NCBI RefSeq assembly: GCF_001028665.1
Contig: NZ_CP011503.1
Location: 3,286,001 to 3,350,000, forward strand
DNA: 64,000 nt
Source: Burkholderia pyrrocinia
GTDB taxonomy: Bacteria; Pseudomonadota; Gammaproteobacteria; Burkholderiales; Burkholderiaceae
Reading direction: 5' to 3'
Shown here: one piece after another, positions 17,416 through 26,011 of the stretch
How positions within the stretch are numbered: position 1 is the first letter of the stretch
Layout of the letters: every line of letters starts with the position of its first letter
The notes under the pieces: generated by a model
Seen by the model: only the letters and a program-made list of their open reading frames with translations
Database searches by the model: none
Told to the model about the DNA's origin: nothing
Program-made: the position numbers and the translations under genes

Positions 17416-18215
17416 GCCCGGCACTGCAGGACCTGAGCCTCGTCGACGTCGGCATCGCCGCCGCGCTCGTCGCTGTCAACGGCGGGATCTCGGCGGCACT
17501 GTCGCTCGGCCTCGGCCGCAAGCTCGCGCTCGCGGCGGTGCGCACCGTCGTCCAGTTGCTCGCGATCGGCTATGTGCTCGGCTGGGTGTTCGGCCATCCG
17601 CACTGGACCGTCGTGCTGCCGCTCACCGCGCTGATGACGCTGATCGCCGGCTTCGCCGGCGCGGGACGCGGCAAGCGCACGTACCGCGGCCAGCGCATCG
17701 ACAGCATTGCGTCGATCTGGTTCAGCAGCTGGTTCGTCGCGGCGGTCGGCCTGTTCGTCGTGATCCGCATCCATCCGTGGTATGCGCCGCAATACGCGAT
17801 CCCGATCCTCGGGATGATTCTCGGCAATACGCTGACGGGCGTGTCGCTCGGCGTCGAGCGGATGATGGAGGAGCTCACGGCACGCCGCGACCGCGTCGAG
17901 ACCGTACTCGCGCTGGGCGGGACACGCTGGGAAGCCGCGCAGGACGCCGCGCGCCAGGCCGTGCGCGCAGGCATGCTGCCGACGCTGAACCAGATGGCCG
18001 TCGTCGGCGTCGTGAGCCTGCCGGGGATGATGACGGGCCAGGTGCTGGCCGGCCAGTCGCCGCTGCAGGCCGTGCGCTACCAGATCGTGATCATGTTCCT
18101 GATTGCCGCGGCGTCCGCGCTCGGCACCGTCGGCGCGGTGCTGATGACCTATCGCCGGCTGTTCTCGGCCGATCACCGCTTTCTCGCAGCGCGGCTCGAA
18201 GAGCGCGCGCACTGA
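17412..18215 (+). CDS. fetB: Iron export permease FetB (YbbM)
   Basis: 267 residues with about six to seven membrane segments. The conserved GMILGNTLTGVSLGVERMMEEL and the LPGMMTGQVLAGQSPLQAVRYQI region are hallmarks of the YbbM/FetB family. It pairs with FetA through the four-base overlap. Inferred role: efflux of excess iron across the inner membrane. No terminator is evident in the 39 bp before the convergent next gene. Confidence 0.87.
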   Translation: MSPALQDLSLVDVGIAAALVAVNGGISAALSLGLGRKLALAAVRTVVQLLAIGYVLGWVFGHPHWTVVLPLTALMTLIAGFAGAGRGKRTYRGQRIDSIASIWFSSWFVAAVGLFVVIRIHPWYAPQYAIPILGMILGNTLTGVSLGVERMMEELTARRDRVETVLALGGTRWEAAQDAARQAVRAGMLPTLNQMAVVGVVSLPGMMTGQVLAGQSPLQAVRYQIVIMFLIAAASALGTVGAVLMTYRRLFSADHRFLAARLEERAH

Positions 18216-18254
18216 CGCGCGGCGGCGCCGCGCGATGCATTCGCGCGGTGGCGG

Positions 18255-18728
18255 TCAGCGCGCGCCGCGGCGCTTGCCGACCGCCTTCCGCAACGCGGCC
18301 GCGATGTCCGCGTCGGGCGCGAGCCCGTCGACCGACGCGACGAGCCGCACCGCACGCGGTGTCGTCACATAGGCGTGCGCGCCGACATAGCCACCGCTGC
18401 CGGCCGAGCGCGTCGTCACGACGAGCGCCTGCGGGGCCCGCGTGCCGAGGTCGGCCGTGTACGCATCGGTAACCGTGCCGTCGCGCGCATGCAGCGCACC
18501 GGTCACGTAGTCATCGGTATCGAAGCCGGGGGCAGCATGCGCGGTCGAATACACGCGCACCGCGTAGCTGCCGGTCGAGCACGGTTCGAGTGCGCCGCTC
18601 GACACGACCGCCACCTGCTGCCGCGCCGGCAGCTCGACCTTCTTCACGAAACTGCAATCGTCGGCCGCCTGCGCGTGCGCAGAGACGAACGCAGCGGCCA
18701 ACAGCAGCATGGGCATGCGGAATTTCAT
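18255..18728 (-). CDS. PliI-like periplasmic lysozyme inhibitor
   Basis: 157 residues with a signal peptide (MKFRMPMLLLAAAFVSAHAQA-A). The mature part has FVKKVELPARQQVAVVSSGALEP, GSYAVRVYST, DDYVTGALHARDGTV and RSAGSGGYVGAHAY, which match the PliI family that inhibits invertebrate (I-type) lysozymes. Two early Cys residues could pair. ATG 18728 is chosen because the signal peptide begins there. It converges with fetB. Identification is from motif memory, so moderately sure. Confidence 0.68.
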   Translation of the reverse strand: MKFRMPMLLLAAAFVSAHAQAADDCSFVKKVELPARQQVAVVSSGALEPCSTGSYAVRVYSTAHAAPGFDTDDYVTGALHARDGTVTDAYTADLGTRAPQALVVTTRSAGSGGYVGAHAYVTTPRAVRLVASVDGLAPDADIAAALRKAVGKRRGAR

Positions 18729-18967
18729 CGGGATATCGCTACGGAAGGAGGATGACGATCGCAAGCATAACGTAATATCCGTATGACGTCACGCAGGTCG
18801 CCACGCGACGCGCTCGCATCGCGAGCGGTTGCCGCAGCAACGTACTGCTAAGCAAGTTGCGGAGAAGCATCGTGACGGCGACACGCAACGGTCACGTGCC
18901 GCCCTGCCCGCCCCGCCAGCAGAATCCGGCGCGCACACCGGACGAAACGCCGGCCCGAGCGCACCGC

Positions 18968-19519
18968 TCAACGCTTGATCGACACCGTCACCTTCGTGCC
19001 GTCGCTCATCGTCACGGCCTTCGATCCGCCGTTGGTCGGAATCGACACCCACTTCACCTGGCTCACCGACACGACGTCCGGGCACTGCAGCGACTTGCCG
19101 CCGGCCGTCACGTTGCGCGTGCCCTTCGGCGCGGCCGCCTGGAAGCTCAACTGCACGTTCGCGATCCCCTTCGCGTCGACCGACGGCGCGAGCCGGACCT
19201 GGGTCTGGCGCACCATCGCGCCGTTCTCGTCGCGCGGCAGATTATCCGCATTCGGGCAACCGCCCGGCATCGCGACCGCGCCGCTCGGCGGCACCGACTT
19301 CCAGTTGAAGTCGTCCGTCTCGCCCGAGCGGATCTTGCGGGTCTCCTGCGTATTGCCGAAGGTCTTCGAGTCGACCTTGACGGTGTATTCGAGCTGTCCC
19401 GTACCGCCGCCCTTCAGGCTGCCCTTGACCGGCGGCGCCGCGAATACGCTCGCGCTGACGCACGCCGCCGCGAACACGGCCGACCACGATGCGGCGACCG
19501 ACAAGCTGCGTTGGCTCAT
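18968..19519 (-). CDS. Secreted protein of unknown function
   Basis: 183 residues. A signal peptide (MSQRSLSVAASWSAVFAAACVSASVFA-A) leads a soluble domain with two conserved-looking Cys (GGCPNADN and LQCPDVVSV) that may form a disulfide. An AGGAGG ribosome site lies four to five bases before ATG 19519, settling the start. I do not recognise the family with confidence. No operon partner: next genes are more than 150 bp away on both sides. Confidence 0.7.
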   Translation of the reverse strand: MSQRSLSVAASWSAVFAAACVSASVFAAPPVKGSLKGGGTGQLEYTVKVDSKTFGNTQETRKIRSGETDDFNWKSVPPSGAVAMPGGCPNADNLPRDENGAMVRQTQVRLAPSVDAKGIANVQLSFQAAAPKGTRNVTAGGKSLQCPDVVSVSQVKWVSIPTNGGSKAVTMSDGTKVTVSIKR

Positions 19520-19678
19520 GCTGACCTCCTTGTAATGCGGCGGCACGCGCGTGCCGCGCGGTTTTCGATGCATGATGCGTTGCCAGTCTACCGCCAAGCG
19601 GCATGCAATGCGCCGCAAACGCATCGGGTGTTACCCCGCTTGCGTTCGCGGCGCTGCAACCTTACGCGCGCTGCCGGC

Positions 19679-20695
19679 TCAGAAACCGCTCAGCACGAGC
19701 TTGCCGATCGTGCGCCCGGCTTCGAGCAACTGGTGCGCGCGGCGCACGTTCGCGGCATTGATCGCGCCGAGCTGTTCACCGAGCGTCGTGCGCAGCGTGC
19801 CGCTGTCGACGAGCCGCGCGACCTCGCCGAGAATCTTGTGCTGCTCGATCATGTCCGGCGTCTCGAACATCGCGCGCGTGAACATGAATTCCCAGTGAAA
19901 CGCGGCGCTCTTCGCCTTCAGCAGTTCGACCGGCACCGGCTTCTCGTTCTCGACGATCGTGCAAATGCCGCCCTGCGGCCGGATGACTTCCGCGGCGGCT
20001 GGGAAATGGCGGTCCGTGTCGTTGAAGATCAGCACGTAGTCGACGTTCGGATGCCCGGCCTCGCGCAACTGCGAAGGCAGATCGCCGAAATGGTCGACCA
20101 CCGCATCCGCGCCGAGCGAGCGCACCCATTCGGCCGACGCCGGCCGCGACGCGGTCGCGATCACGTGCAGCTTGCCGAGCGTCTTCGCGAGCTGGATCGC
20201 GATCGAGCCCACGCCGCCCGCGCCGCCGACGATCAGCACCGACTTGCCTGCATCCGCGCCCTGCGGCGACACGCGCAGCCGGTCGAACAGCGCTTCCCAC
20301 GCGGTCAGCGCAGTGAGCGGCAGCGCGGCGGCCGCGGCGAAGTCGAGCGTGCGCGGCTTCAGCGCGGCGATCCGTTCGTCGACCGCATGGAATTCGCTGT
20401 TCGCGCCGGGCCGCGTGATGCTGCCCGCGTAGAACACTTCGTCGCCGGGCCGGAACAGCGTGACGTCGGCGCCGACCGCGACGACCGTGCCGGCGGCATC
20501 CCAGCCAAGCACGCGCGGCGTCTCCTCGACCTGCGGCTTCGGCGCACGCACCTTGGTGTCCACCGGGTTCACGGAAACGGCCTCGACCTTCACGAGCAAG
20601 TCGCGCGGCCCCGGCACGGGCTGCGGCAGTTCCACGTCGAGCAAGGCCTGCGGGTCGTCGATCGGCAGATAACGGGTCAGTCCAACGGCTTTCAT
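19679..20695 (-). CDS. Zinc-type alcohol dehydrogenase-like NAD(P)H quinone oxidoreductase
   Basis: 338 residues of the medium-chain dehydrogenase/reductase superfamily. The N-terminal GroES-like domain has VEAVSVNPVDTKVR and LGWDAAGTV; the Rossmann motif is GGAGGVGSIAIQLAK near 155. Catalytic-zinc ligands are absent, as in the ZADH/quinone reductase branch, which reduces quinones or enones with NAD(P)H. AAGGAG seven bases before ATG 20695 fixes the start. It is divergent from a LysR regulator that very likely controls it. Confidence 0.85.
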   Translation of the reverse strand: MKAVGLTRYLPIDDPQALLDVELPQPVPGPRDLLVKVEAVSVNPVDTKVRAPKPQVEETPRVLGWDAAGTVVAVGADVTLFRPGDEVFYAGSITRPGANSEFHAVDERIAALKPRTLDFAAAAALPLTALTAWEALFDRLRVSPQGADAGKSVLIVGGAGGVGSIAIQLAKTLGKLHVIATASRPASAEWVRSLGADAVVDHFGDLPSQLREAGHPNVDYVLIFNDTDRHFPAAAEVIRPQGGICTIVENEKPVPVELLKAKSAAFHWEFMFTRAMFETPDMIEQHKILGEVARLVDSGTLRTTLGEQLGAINAANVRRAHQLLEAGRTIGKLVLSGF

Positions 20696-20788
20696 CACGA
20701 AACTCCTTTCAGGGAAACCGGACGGGCCGCGGCGCAGCCCCATGAACGTCATCGTAGGCAACCCGATCCTTCGAGAAAACCGCTATAT

Positions 20789-20809
20789 TTCCTGAAACAT
20801 TTTCAGGAA
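20789..20809. promoter_or_regulatory. Probable LysR-family operator (21-bp palindrome)
   Basis: Perfect 9-bp arms TTCCTGAAA and TTTCAGGAA flank a CAT centre. It sits in the divergent spacer, ends 11 bp before the LysR start and covers part of that gene's ribosome-site region. The layout fits autorepression of the regulator plus activation of the oxidoreductase. Inference from symmetry and position. Confidence 0.65.
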
Positions 20810-20819
20810 TTTCAGAATA

Positions 20820-21761
20820 ATGTCGTCCGATCCGATTCCGGCCCCCGACAAGCCGCTCGACCTGCTCGACGTCGCGCTGTTCGTGCGCGCGGCGCTGCTC
20901 GCGAACGTCACCGCGGCCGGGCGCGAATTCGGCGTGTCGGCCGCGGTCGCGAGCGCGCGCATCGCGCAGCTCGAGCGCCAGCTCGGCGCGCGGCTGCTGC
21001 ACCGCACCACGCGCCGCATCAGCCTCACGCAGGACGGCGAGATCTTCATGGCGCGCGCCGACGCGCTGCTGTCAGCCGCCGATGCCGCGCGCGCGTCGGT
21101 CGGCCGCGGCCGCAGCGAGCCGTACGGGCGGCTGAAGGTGTCGATGTCGTCGTCGTTCGGCCGTCAGCATGTCGCGCCGGTGATTCCCGCGTTCCTGCGT
21201 CGCTACCCGTCGGTGTCGCTCGACTTGCGGCTGTCCGACGAGATCGTCGATCTCGTCGACGACGGCTACGACGTCGCGATCCGCCTCGGCGCGCTGAAGG
21301 ATTCGACGCTCGTCGCGCGCAAGCTCGCGGTGAACCGCCGCGTACTGTGCTGCTCGCCCGCGTATCTCGCCGAACACGGCACGCCGCGCCATCCGGCCGA
21401 CCTCGCGCAGCACGAGTGCGTGATCCTCGGCGACCAGCGCTACTGGTCGTTCGCGACGCCGCAAGGCCCGCTGACCGTGCGGGTCGGCGGCCGGCTCGTC
21501 GCGAGCAACGGCGAGGCGATCCGCGAAGCGCTCGTCGACGGCTTCGGGATCGCGATCAAGTCGACCTGGGACGTCGGCCCGCTGCTCGCGAGCGGTGCGC
21601 TCGTCACGGTGCTCGACGACTATCCGTTCGCCGACGACGTCGCGATCTGGGCCGTCTATCCGAGCCGCGCGCACGTGCCGCTGAAGACGCTCGCGTTCAT
21701 CGCGTTCCTGGCCGAGCATTTCGGCGACTCGCCGTACTGGGACCGCGCGGACGAGCGATAG
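20820..21761 (+). CDS. LysR-family transcriptional regulator
   Basis: 313 residues. The N-terminal winged helix spans about residues 15-75 (VTAAGREFGVSAAVASARIAQLERQLGARLLHRTTRRISLT), followed by a LysR substrate-binding domain of the CrgA/DsdC-like subgroup. It is divergent from the quinone oxidoreductase, the usual arrangement for a LysR protein and its target. A GGAAT site lies before ATG 20820. Effector unknown; quinones or electrophiles are likely given the target. Confidence 0.88.
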   Translation: MSSDPIPAPDKPLDLLDVALFVRAALLANVTAAGREFGVSAAVASARIAQLERQLGARLLHRTTRRISLTQDGEIFMARADALLSAADAARASVGRGRSEPYGRLKVSMSSSFGRQHVAPVIPAFLRRYPSVSLDLRLSDEIVDLVDDGYDVAIRLGALKDSTLVARKLAVNRRVLCCSPAYLAEHGTPRHPADLAQHECVILGDQRYWSFATPQGPLTVRVGGRLVASNGEAIREALVDGFGIAIKSTWDVGPLLASGALVTVLDDYPFADDVAIWAVYPSRAHVPLKTLAFIAFLAEHFGDSPYWDRADER

Positions 21762-21962
21762 GTGCCGGCGTTCGGCTCGCGCCGCGGGCGTGCCGGTTCG
21801 AGTCGGGCCTCAGGATTCGTACCTGCCGCGACCGCCCGGCCCGGCCGACCGGCTACAATGGCGCGTTCGCGACGCAACGGCCCGCAGCCGAACGGGGCCG
21901 CGTCCGCAGGCGGCCGCCCGTTGGCCGCGCACGCATTTCATTCGCATCCCAATCATCCCGCC

Positions 21963-22808
21963 ATGACCCACAATCTCGTCATCCAGAGTCTTGCGCCGCT
22001 GTCGGACGCCCATCACAAACCGCTGCTCGCGCTGTCGCGCGGCACCCGCATCGTGCAGACCGACGATCACGCGCTGCGCGTCGAAAATGCGAACCCGGCG
22101 CAGCGCCTCGACATCGACGCGTACTGCGGCACGCACGCACTCGACTTCGCATTCGTCGAGGCCGGCCGCACGCTCGGCGATTTCGGGCTCGTCGTGATGG
22201 ACATGGATTCGACGCTGATCACGATCGAATGCATCGACGAGATCGCCGATTTCTGCGGGCTCAAGACGCAGGTCGCCGAGATCACCGAAGCGTCGATGCG
22301 CGGCGAGATCCGCGACTTCAACGAAAGCCTCACGCGCCGCGTCGCGCTGCTGGCCGGGCTCGATGCGCAGGCGCTCGAGCGCGTGTACGAGGAACGGCTG
22401 CAACTGTCGCCGGGCGCCGAGACGATGCTTGCCGGCGTGAAGGCGGCCGGCATGAAAACGCTGCTCGTGTCGGGCGGCTTCACGTTCTTCACCGAGCGGC
22501 TGAAGGCACGCCTCGGCCTCGACTACGCGCATGCGAACACGCTCGAGATCGTCGACGGCAAGCTGACCGGCAAGGTGCTCGGCGAGATCGTCAATGCGGA
22601 CGTGAAGGCGCGCATGCTGCGTGACACGTGCGCGTCGCTCGGCCTCGAGCCGAGCCGCGCGATCGCGATGGGCGACGGGTCGAACGACCTGAAGATGATG
22701 GGCGAAGCCGGGCTGTCGGTCGCGTTCCACGCGAAGCCCGTCGTGCGCGACGCGGCGACGGTCGCGTTCGACCACGTCGGCCTCGACGGGTTGCTGCGGC
22801 TGTTCTGA
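21963..22808 (+). CDS. serB: Phosphoserine phosphatase
   Basis: 281 residues. The haloacid-dehalogenase motif I is DMDST at 80-84; motif II is VSGGFT and motif III/IV is GDGSNDLKMM. It performs the last step of serine synthesis, hydrolysing phosphoserine. The N-terminal 70 residues form the extra domain seen in proteobacterial SerB. The 200 bp upstream hold a TACAAT -10-like hexamer (about 21854) but no gene. A strong terminator follows the stop. Confidence 0.95.
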   Translation: MTHNLVIQSLAPLSDAHHKPLLALSRGTRIVQTDDHALRVENANPAQRLDIDAYCGTHALDFAFVEAGRTLGDFGLVVMDMDSTLITIECIDEIADFCGLKTQVAEITEASMRGEIRDFNESLTRRVALLAGLDAQALERVYEERLQLSPGAETMLAGVKAAGMKTLLVSGGFTFFTERLKARLGLDYAHANTLEIVDGKLTGKVLGEIVNADVKARMLRDTCASLGLEPSRAIAMGDGSNDLKMMGEAGLSVAFHAKPVVRDAATVAFDHVGLDGLLRLF

Positions 22809-22830
22809 TCCCGCGCGACCTCGAATGAAA

Positions 22831-22863
22831 AACGCCGGCGCGATGTTGCATCGCGCCGGCGTT
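22831..22863. terminator. Bidirectional terminator between serB and metC
   Basis: A perfect 15-bp stem (22831-22845 with 22849-22863) has a three-base loop, with A-rich sequence to its left and T-rich sequence to its right. It serves both convergent genes. Confidence 0.92.
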
Positions 22864-22895
22864 TCGTTTTTCCGCGGGACCTTATCGGCCTGCGA

Positions 22896-24077
22896 TCAGC
22901 CGAGCGTGGCCTGCATCGCGCGCTCGATATCCGCGCGCAGGTCGGTTTCGTCCTCGAGACCGACATAGAAGCGCACCAGCGTGCCGCAATGCGGCCAGTC
23001 CGGACGCATCGACGCGACGTCGTAAGGCATTGCGAGGCTGCACGCGCCGCCCCAGCTCCAGCCGATCGCGAACAGTTCGAGCGCCTCGACGAAACGGTCG
23101 ATCTGCTCGGCGCTGTAGCGTTCGTCGAACACCACCGAGAACAGCCCGCCCGCGCCCGTGAAGTCGCGCACGAACGACGCGTGCCCCGGGCAGTCGGCAA
23201 TCTGCGGGTGCAGCACCGCCGCGATCTCCGGCCGTGCCTTCAGCCATTGCGCGAGCGCGAGCGCGCTCTTGCTGTGCGCATCGAAGCGCACCTGCATGCT
23301 CGGCAGGCTGCGCAGCACGAGCGAGCAATCGTCGACCGACACGCCGATCCCGCAGCGCATCCGCGCGAGCTTCAGCTTCGCGTGCAGCTCCGCGTTTGCG
23401 GTGATCGTCGCGCCCATCAGCACGTCGCTGCCGCCCGACTGGTACTTGGTCAGCGCCTGCACCGAGATGTCGACGCCGTGCTCGAACGGCTTGAACGCGA
23501 GCCCGGCCGAAAAGGTATTGTCGATCGCGGTGACGATGCCGCGCGCCTTCGCGGCCGCCGTGATCGCCTGCACGTCGGGCACTTCCATCGTCACCGAGCC
23601 GGGCGCCTCGATCCAGATCAGCCGCGTGTTCGGCTGGATCAGATCGGCGATGCCGGTGCCGACGAGCGGATCGTAGAAGCGCGCGGTGATCCCGAAATCC
23701 TTCGCGAGCCAGTTGCCGAAATCCGCGTTCGGCCCGTACACGTTGTGCGGAATCAGCACGTCGTCGCCGGCTTTCACGATGCCGAAGTAGACGTTCATGA
23801 TCGCCGCGAGGCCCGACGGCTGCAGCAGCGCGTGCGTGCCGCCCTCGATCTCGGCGAGCCGCTGCGCGAGCGCGAGCGACGTCGGCGTCGCATGCAGCCC
23901 GTAGCGCCACTGGTTGTCGTTGTGCCAGACGAGCGCGCGCATCGTCGCGAGATCGGGGAACACGACCGTCGACGCACGCGCGACCGGCGGCACGAACGAA
24001 CGGAAGCCTTCCGGAATGACGTCGTCGGGTTGAACGATGCGGGTTTGCAGCGCGCGCTTGGGAGTGGATGCAGTCAT
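22896..24077 (-). CDS. metC: Cystathionine beta-lyase
   Basis: 393 residues of the Cys/Met PLP-dependent family. The PLP lysine lies in ALTKYQSGGSDVLMGA, and the LLQPSGLAAIMNVYFGIVKAGDDVL phosphate-binding region is typical. It cleaves cystathionine to homocysteine in methionine synthesis. ATG 24077 is chosen because the family N-terminus starts there; a longer frame upstream runs into unrelated sequence. Specificity between beta-lyase and related gamma enzymes rests on overall similarity. Confidence 0.85.
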   Translation of the reverse strand: MTASTPKRALQTRIVQPDDVIPEGFRSFVPPVARASTVVFPDLATMRALVWHNDNQWRYGLHATPTSLALAQRLAEIEGGTHALLQPSGLAAIMNVYFGIVKAGDDVLIPHNVYGPNADFGNWLAKDFGITARFYDPLVGTGIADLIQPNTRLIWIEAPGSVTMEVPDVQAITAAAKARGIVTAIDNTFSAGLAFKPFEHGVDISVQALTKYQSGGSDVLMGATITANAELHAKLKLARMRCGIGVSVDDCSLVLRSLPSMQVRFDAHSKSALALAQWLKARPEIAAVLHPQIADCPGHASFVRDFTGAGGLFSVVFDERYSAEQIDRFVEALELFAIGWSWGGACSLAMPYDVASMRPDWPHCGTLVRFYVGLEDETDLRADIERAMQATLG

Positions 24078-24190
24078 GACAGGAAGCCGGGCACAAGGCC
24101 GTTCGGTTGCGGAATATGTCGCTAGATTAGCCAAAATCGGCGCATTTGGCCCGGTACAATGCGCGCCGCGCACGCCGAGCCAGCGCGGGC

Positions 24191-24733
24191 TCAGTCGTCG
24201 GTTCGCAGATTGACGACACCGCCCACCGTCTCGATTTCCTGCACGCGGCCGTCGCGCACCTGCAGCGCCGCGCGCTTGCCCGGCGCCAGGCGCAGCACGA
24301 CGGGCTGCGGGTCCGATTCGTCCGAGTTCATCCGGTCGGCCTTCAGGTCGCCCGTCGCGTCGAAGCGGCCGACCCACACGCCGGTGATGTTCGTGCCGTC
24401 GTTCGATTCCTCGATTTCAAGCGTATCGCCGTCGCGATCGCCCGCGAGCAGGACGACCTCGCCCGTATCGGCGAACTGGTATTCGCCGTGCACGCCTTCC
24501 TCGTCCTTCTTCGGGCCGAGATGCACGACGATCGGCCGGTCGCCGAGCGTGCCTTCGTAGCGCGGCAGGCGGGCGAATTCGGGATTCGGCCGCAGCGGCC
24601 GCGCGGGTGCCGCTTCATCCTGTTGCGCGCCCGGCGCGACGGCCTGCGCCGCGACCGCACCCGGCAGCGCGATACCCGCCGCCAGCGCGCATGCGACGAC
24701 GAGCGCCCGTTGCCATTCCGAATATCGACCCAC
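24191..24733 (-). CDS. Secreted protein of unknown function
   Basis: 180 residues from a GTG at 24733 with AAGGAG upstream. A signal peptide (RALVVACALAAGIALPGAVAAQA) precedes an acidic, beta-rich domain containing GDRPIVVHLGPKKDEEGVHGEYQFADTGEVV and TLEIEESNDGTNITGVWVGRF. I do not recognise it. It lies 18 bp after bktB on the same strand and could be cotranscribed with it. Confidence 0.65.
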   Translation of the reverse strand: MGRYSEWQRALVVACALAAGIALPGAVAAQAVAPGAQQDEAAPARPLRPNPEFARLPRYEGTLGDRPIVVHLGPKKDEEGVHGEYQFADTGEVVLLAGDRDGDTLEIEESNDGTNITGVWVGRFDATGDLKADRMNSDESDPQPVVLRLAPGKRAALQVRDGRVQEIETVGGVVNLRTDD

Positions 24734-24751
24734 CTTGCGTTGCTCCTTGCT

Positions 24752-25942
24752 TCAGATTCGCTCGAAAATCGCGGCGATGCCCTGCCCGCCGCCGATGCAC
24801 ATCGTCACGAGCGCGTATCGGCCGCCGATGCGCTGCAACTCGTACAGCGCCTTGACGGTGATCAGCGCGCCCGTCGCGCCGATCGGGTGGCCGAGCGAAA
24901 TGCCGGACCCATTCGGATTGACCTTTGCCGGGTCGAGACCCAGCTCTTTCGTCACCGCGCATGCCTGCGCGGCAAATGCCTCGTTCGCCTCGATCACGTC
25001 GAGATCCGCGACCGTCAGCCCCGCGCGCTCGAGTGCCTTTTGCGTAGCCGGCACCGGACCGATTCCCATGTAGGCCGGATCGACGCCCGCATGCGCATAC
25101 GCGACGAGGCGCGCGAGCGGCTTTGCGCCGCGCTTCTCGGCGACGCCGCGCTCCATCAGCAGCACCGCGGCCGCCGCGTCGTTGATGCCCGACGCGTTGC
25201 CGGCCGTCACCGTGCCGTTCTCCTTCACGAACACGGGCCGCAGCTTGGAGAAGTCGTCCAGGCTCGCGTCGTGGCGCACGTGTTCGTCGTGATCGAACAC
25301 GACCGGAGTGCCCTTCTTCGAGCCGATCAACTCGACCGGCAGGATCTGGTCCTTGAAGTAGCCGGCCTTCGCCGCGTGCGACGCGCGACGGTGCGATTCG
25401 AGCGCGAGCGCGTCCTGCGCGTCGCGCGAAATACCGTACTTCGCGGCGACGTTCTCGGCCGTCACGCCCATGTGGATCGTCTGGAACGGATCGTTCAGCG
25501 CGCCGACCATCATGTCGACCGCGCGCATGTCGCCCATGCGCTGCCCGAAGCGTGCAGCCGGAATCGAATACGGCGCGCGGCTCATGTTCTCCGCGCCGCC
25601 CGCGATCGCGATGTCCGCATCGCCGAGCAGCACGCCCTGCGCGGCCGACACGATCGCCTGCAATCCCGAACCGCACAGCCGGTTGACCGTGAGCGCCGGC
25701 GCATGCTGCGCGACGCCGCCGTTGATCGCGGCGACGCGTGCGAGATACATGTCCTTCGGCTCCGTGTGCACGACGTTGCCGAACACCACATGGCCGACCT
25801 CGTCGCCCGACACCTGCGCACGCTGCAGCACTTCGCGCACGACTTGTGCGCCGAGTTCGGTCGGCGCGATGTCCTTCAGGCTGCCGCCGAAATCACCGAC
25901 CGCGGTACGCACGCCGCTCACCACCACCACTTCACGTTGCAT
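24752..25942 (-). CDS. bktB: Beta-ketothiolase BktB
   Basis: 396 residues. It closely follows Cupriavidus necator BktB throughout. Catalytic Cys90 is in NRLCGSG; the His in GHPIGATG and the second Cys in CIGGGQG complete the thiolase triad. It condenses acetyl-CoA with acetyl-CoA or longer acyl-CoAs, feeding PHA monomers beyond C4 or running beta-oxidation in reverse. It is about 9 kb from the phaCABR genes on the same strand. Confidence 0.9.
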   Translation of the reverse strand: MQREVVVVSGVRTAVGDFGGSLKDIAPTELGAQVVREVLQRAQVSGDEVGHVVFGNVVHTEPKDMYLARVAAINGGVAQHAPALTVNRLCGSGLQAIVSAAQGVLLGDADIAIAGGAENMSRAPYSIPAARFGQRMGDMRAVDMMVGALNDPFQTIHMGVTAENVAAKYGISRDAQDALALESHRRASHAAKAGYFKDQILPVELIGSKKGTPVVFDHDEHVRHDASLDDFSKLRPVFVKENGTVTAGNASGINDAAAAVLLMERGVAEKRGAKPLARLVAYAHAGVDPAYMGIGPVPATQKALERAGLTVADLDVIEANEAFAAQACAVTKELGLDPAKVNPNGSGISLGHPIGATGALITVKALYELQRIGGRYALVTMCIGGGQGIAAIFERI

Positions 25943-26011
25943 GTTGCCTCCTCATCCTGCTCTTCGAATGAATCGATCGTGCGGGGCCGTGGCCGGCGTG
26001 CGTGTGCCGCG

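Noticed and set aside
18743..18773. Near-perfect AAGGAGG followed by ATG on the plus strand
   Set aside because: The frame closes after seven codons and no leader-peptide role is evident upstream of a convergent or unrelated gene.
18857..22624. Open frame of more than 1200 codons on the plus strand
   Set aside because: It runs across several real genes in both orientations and has the Arg/Ala-rich composition of a shadow frame.
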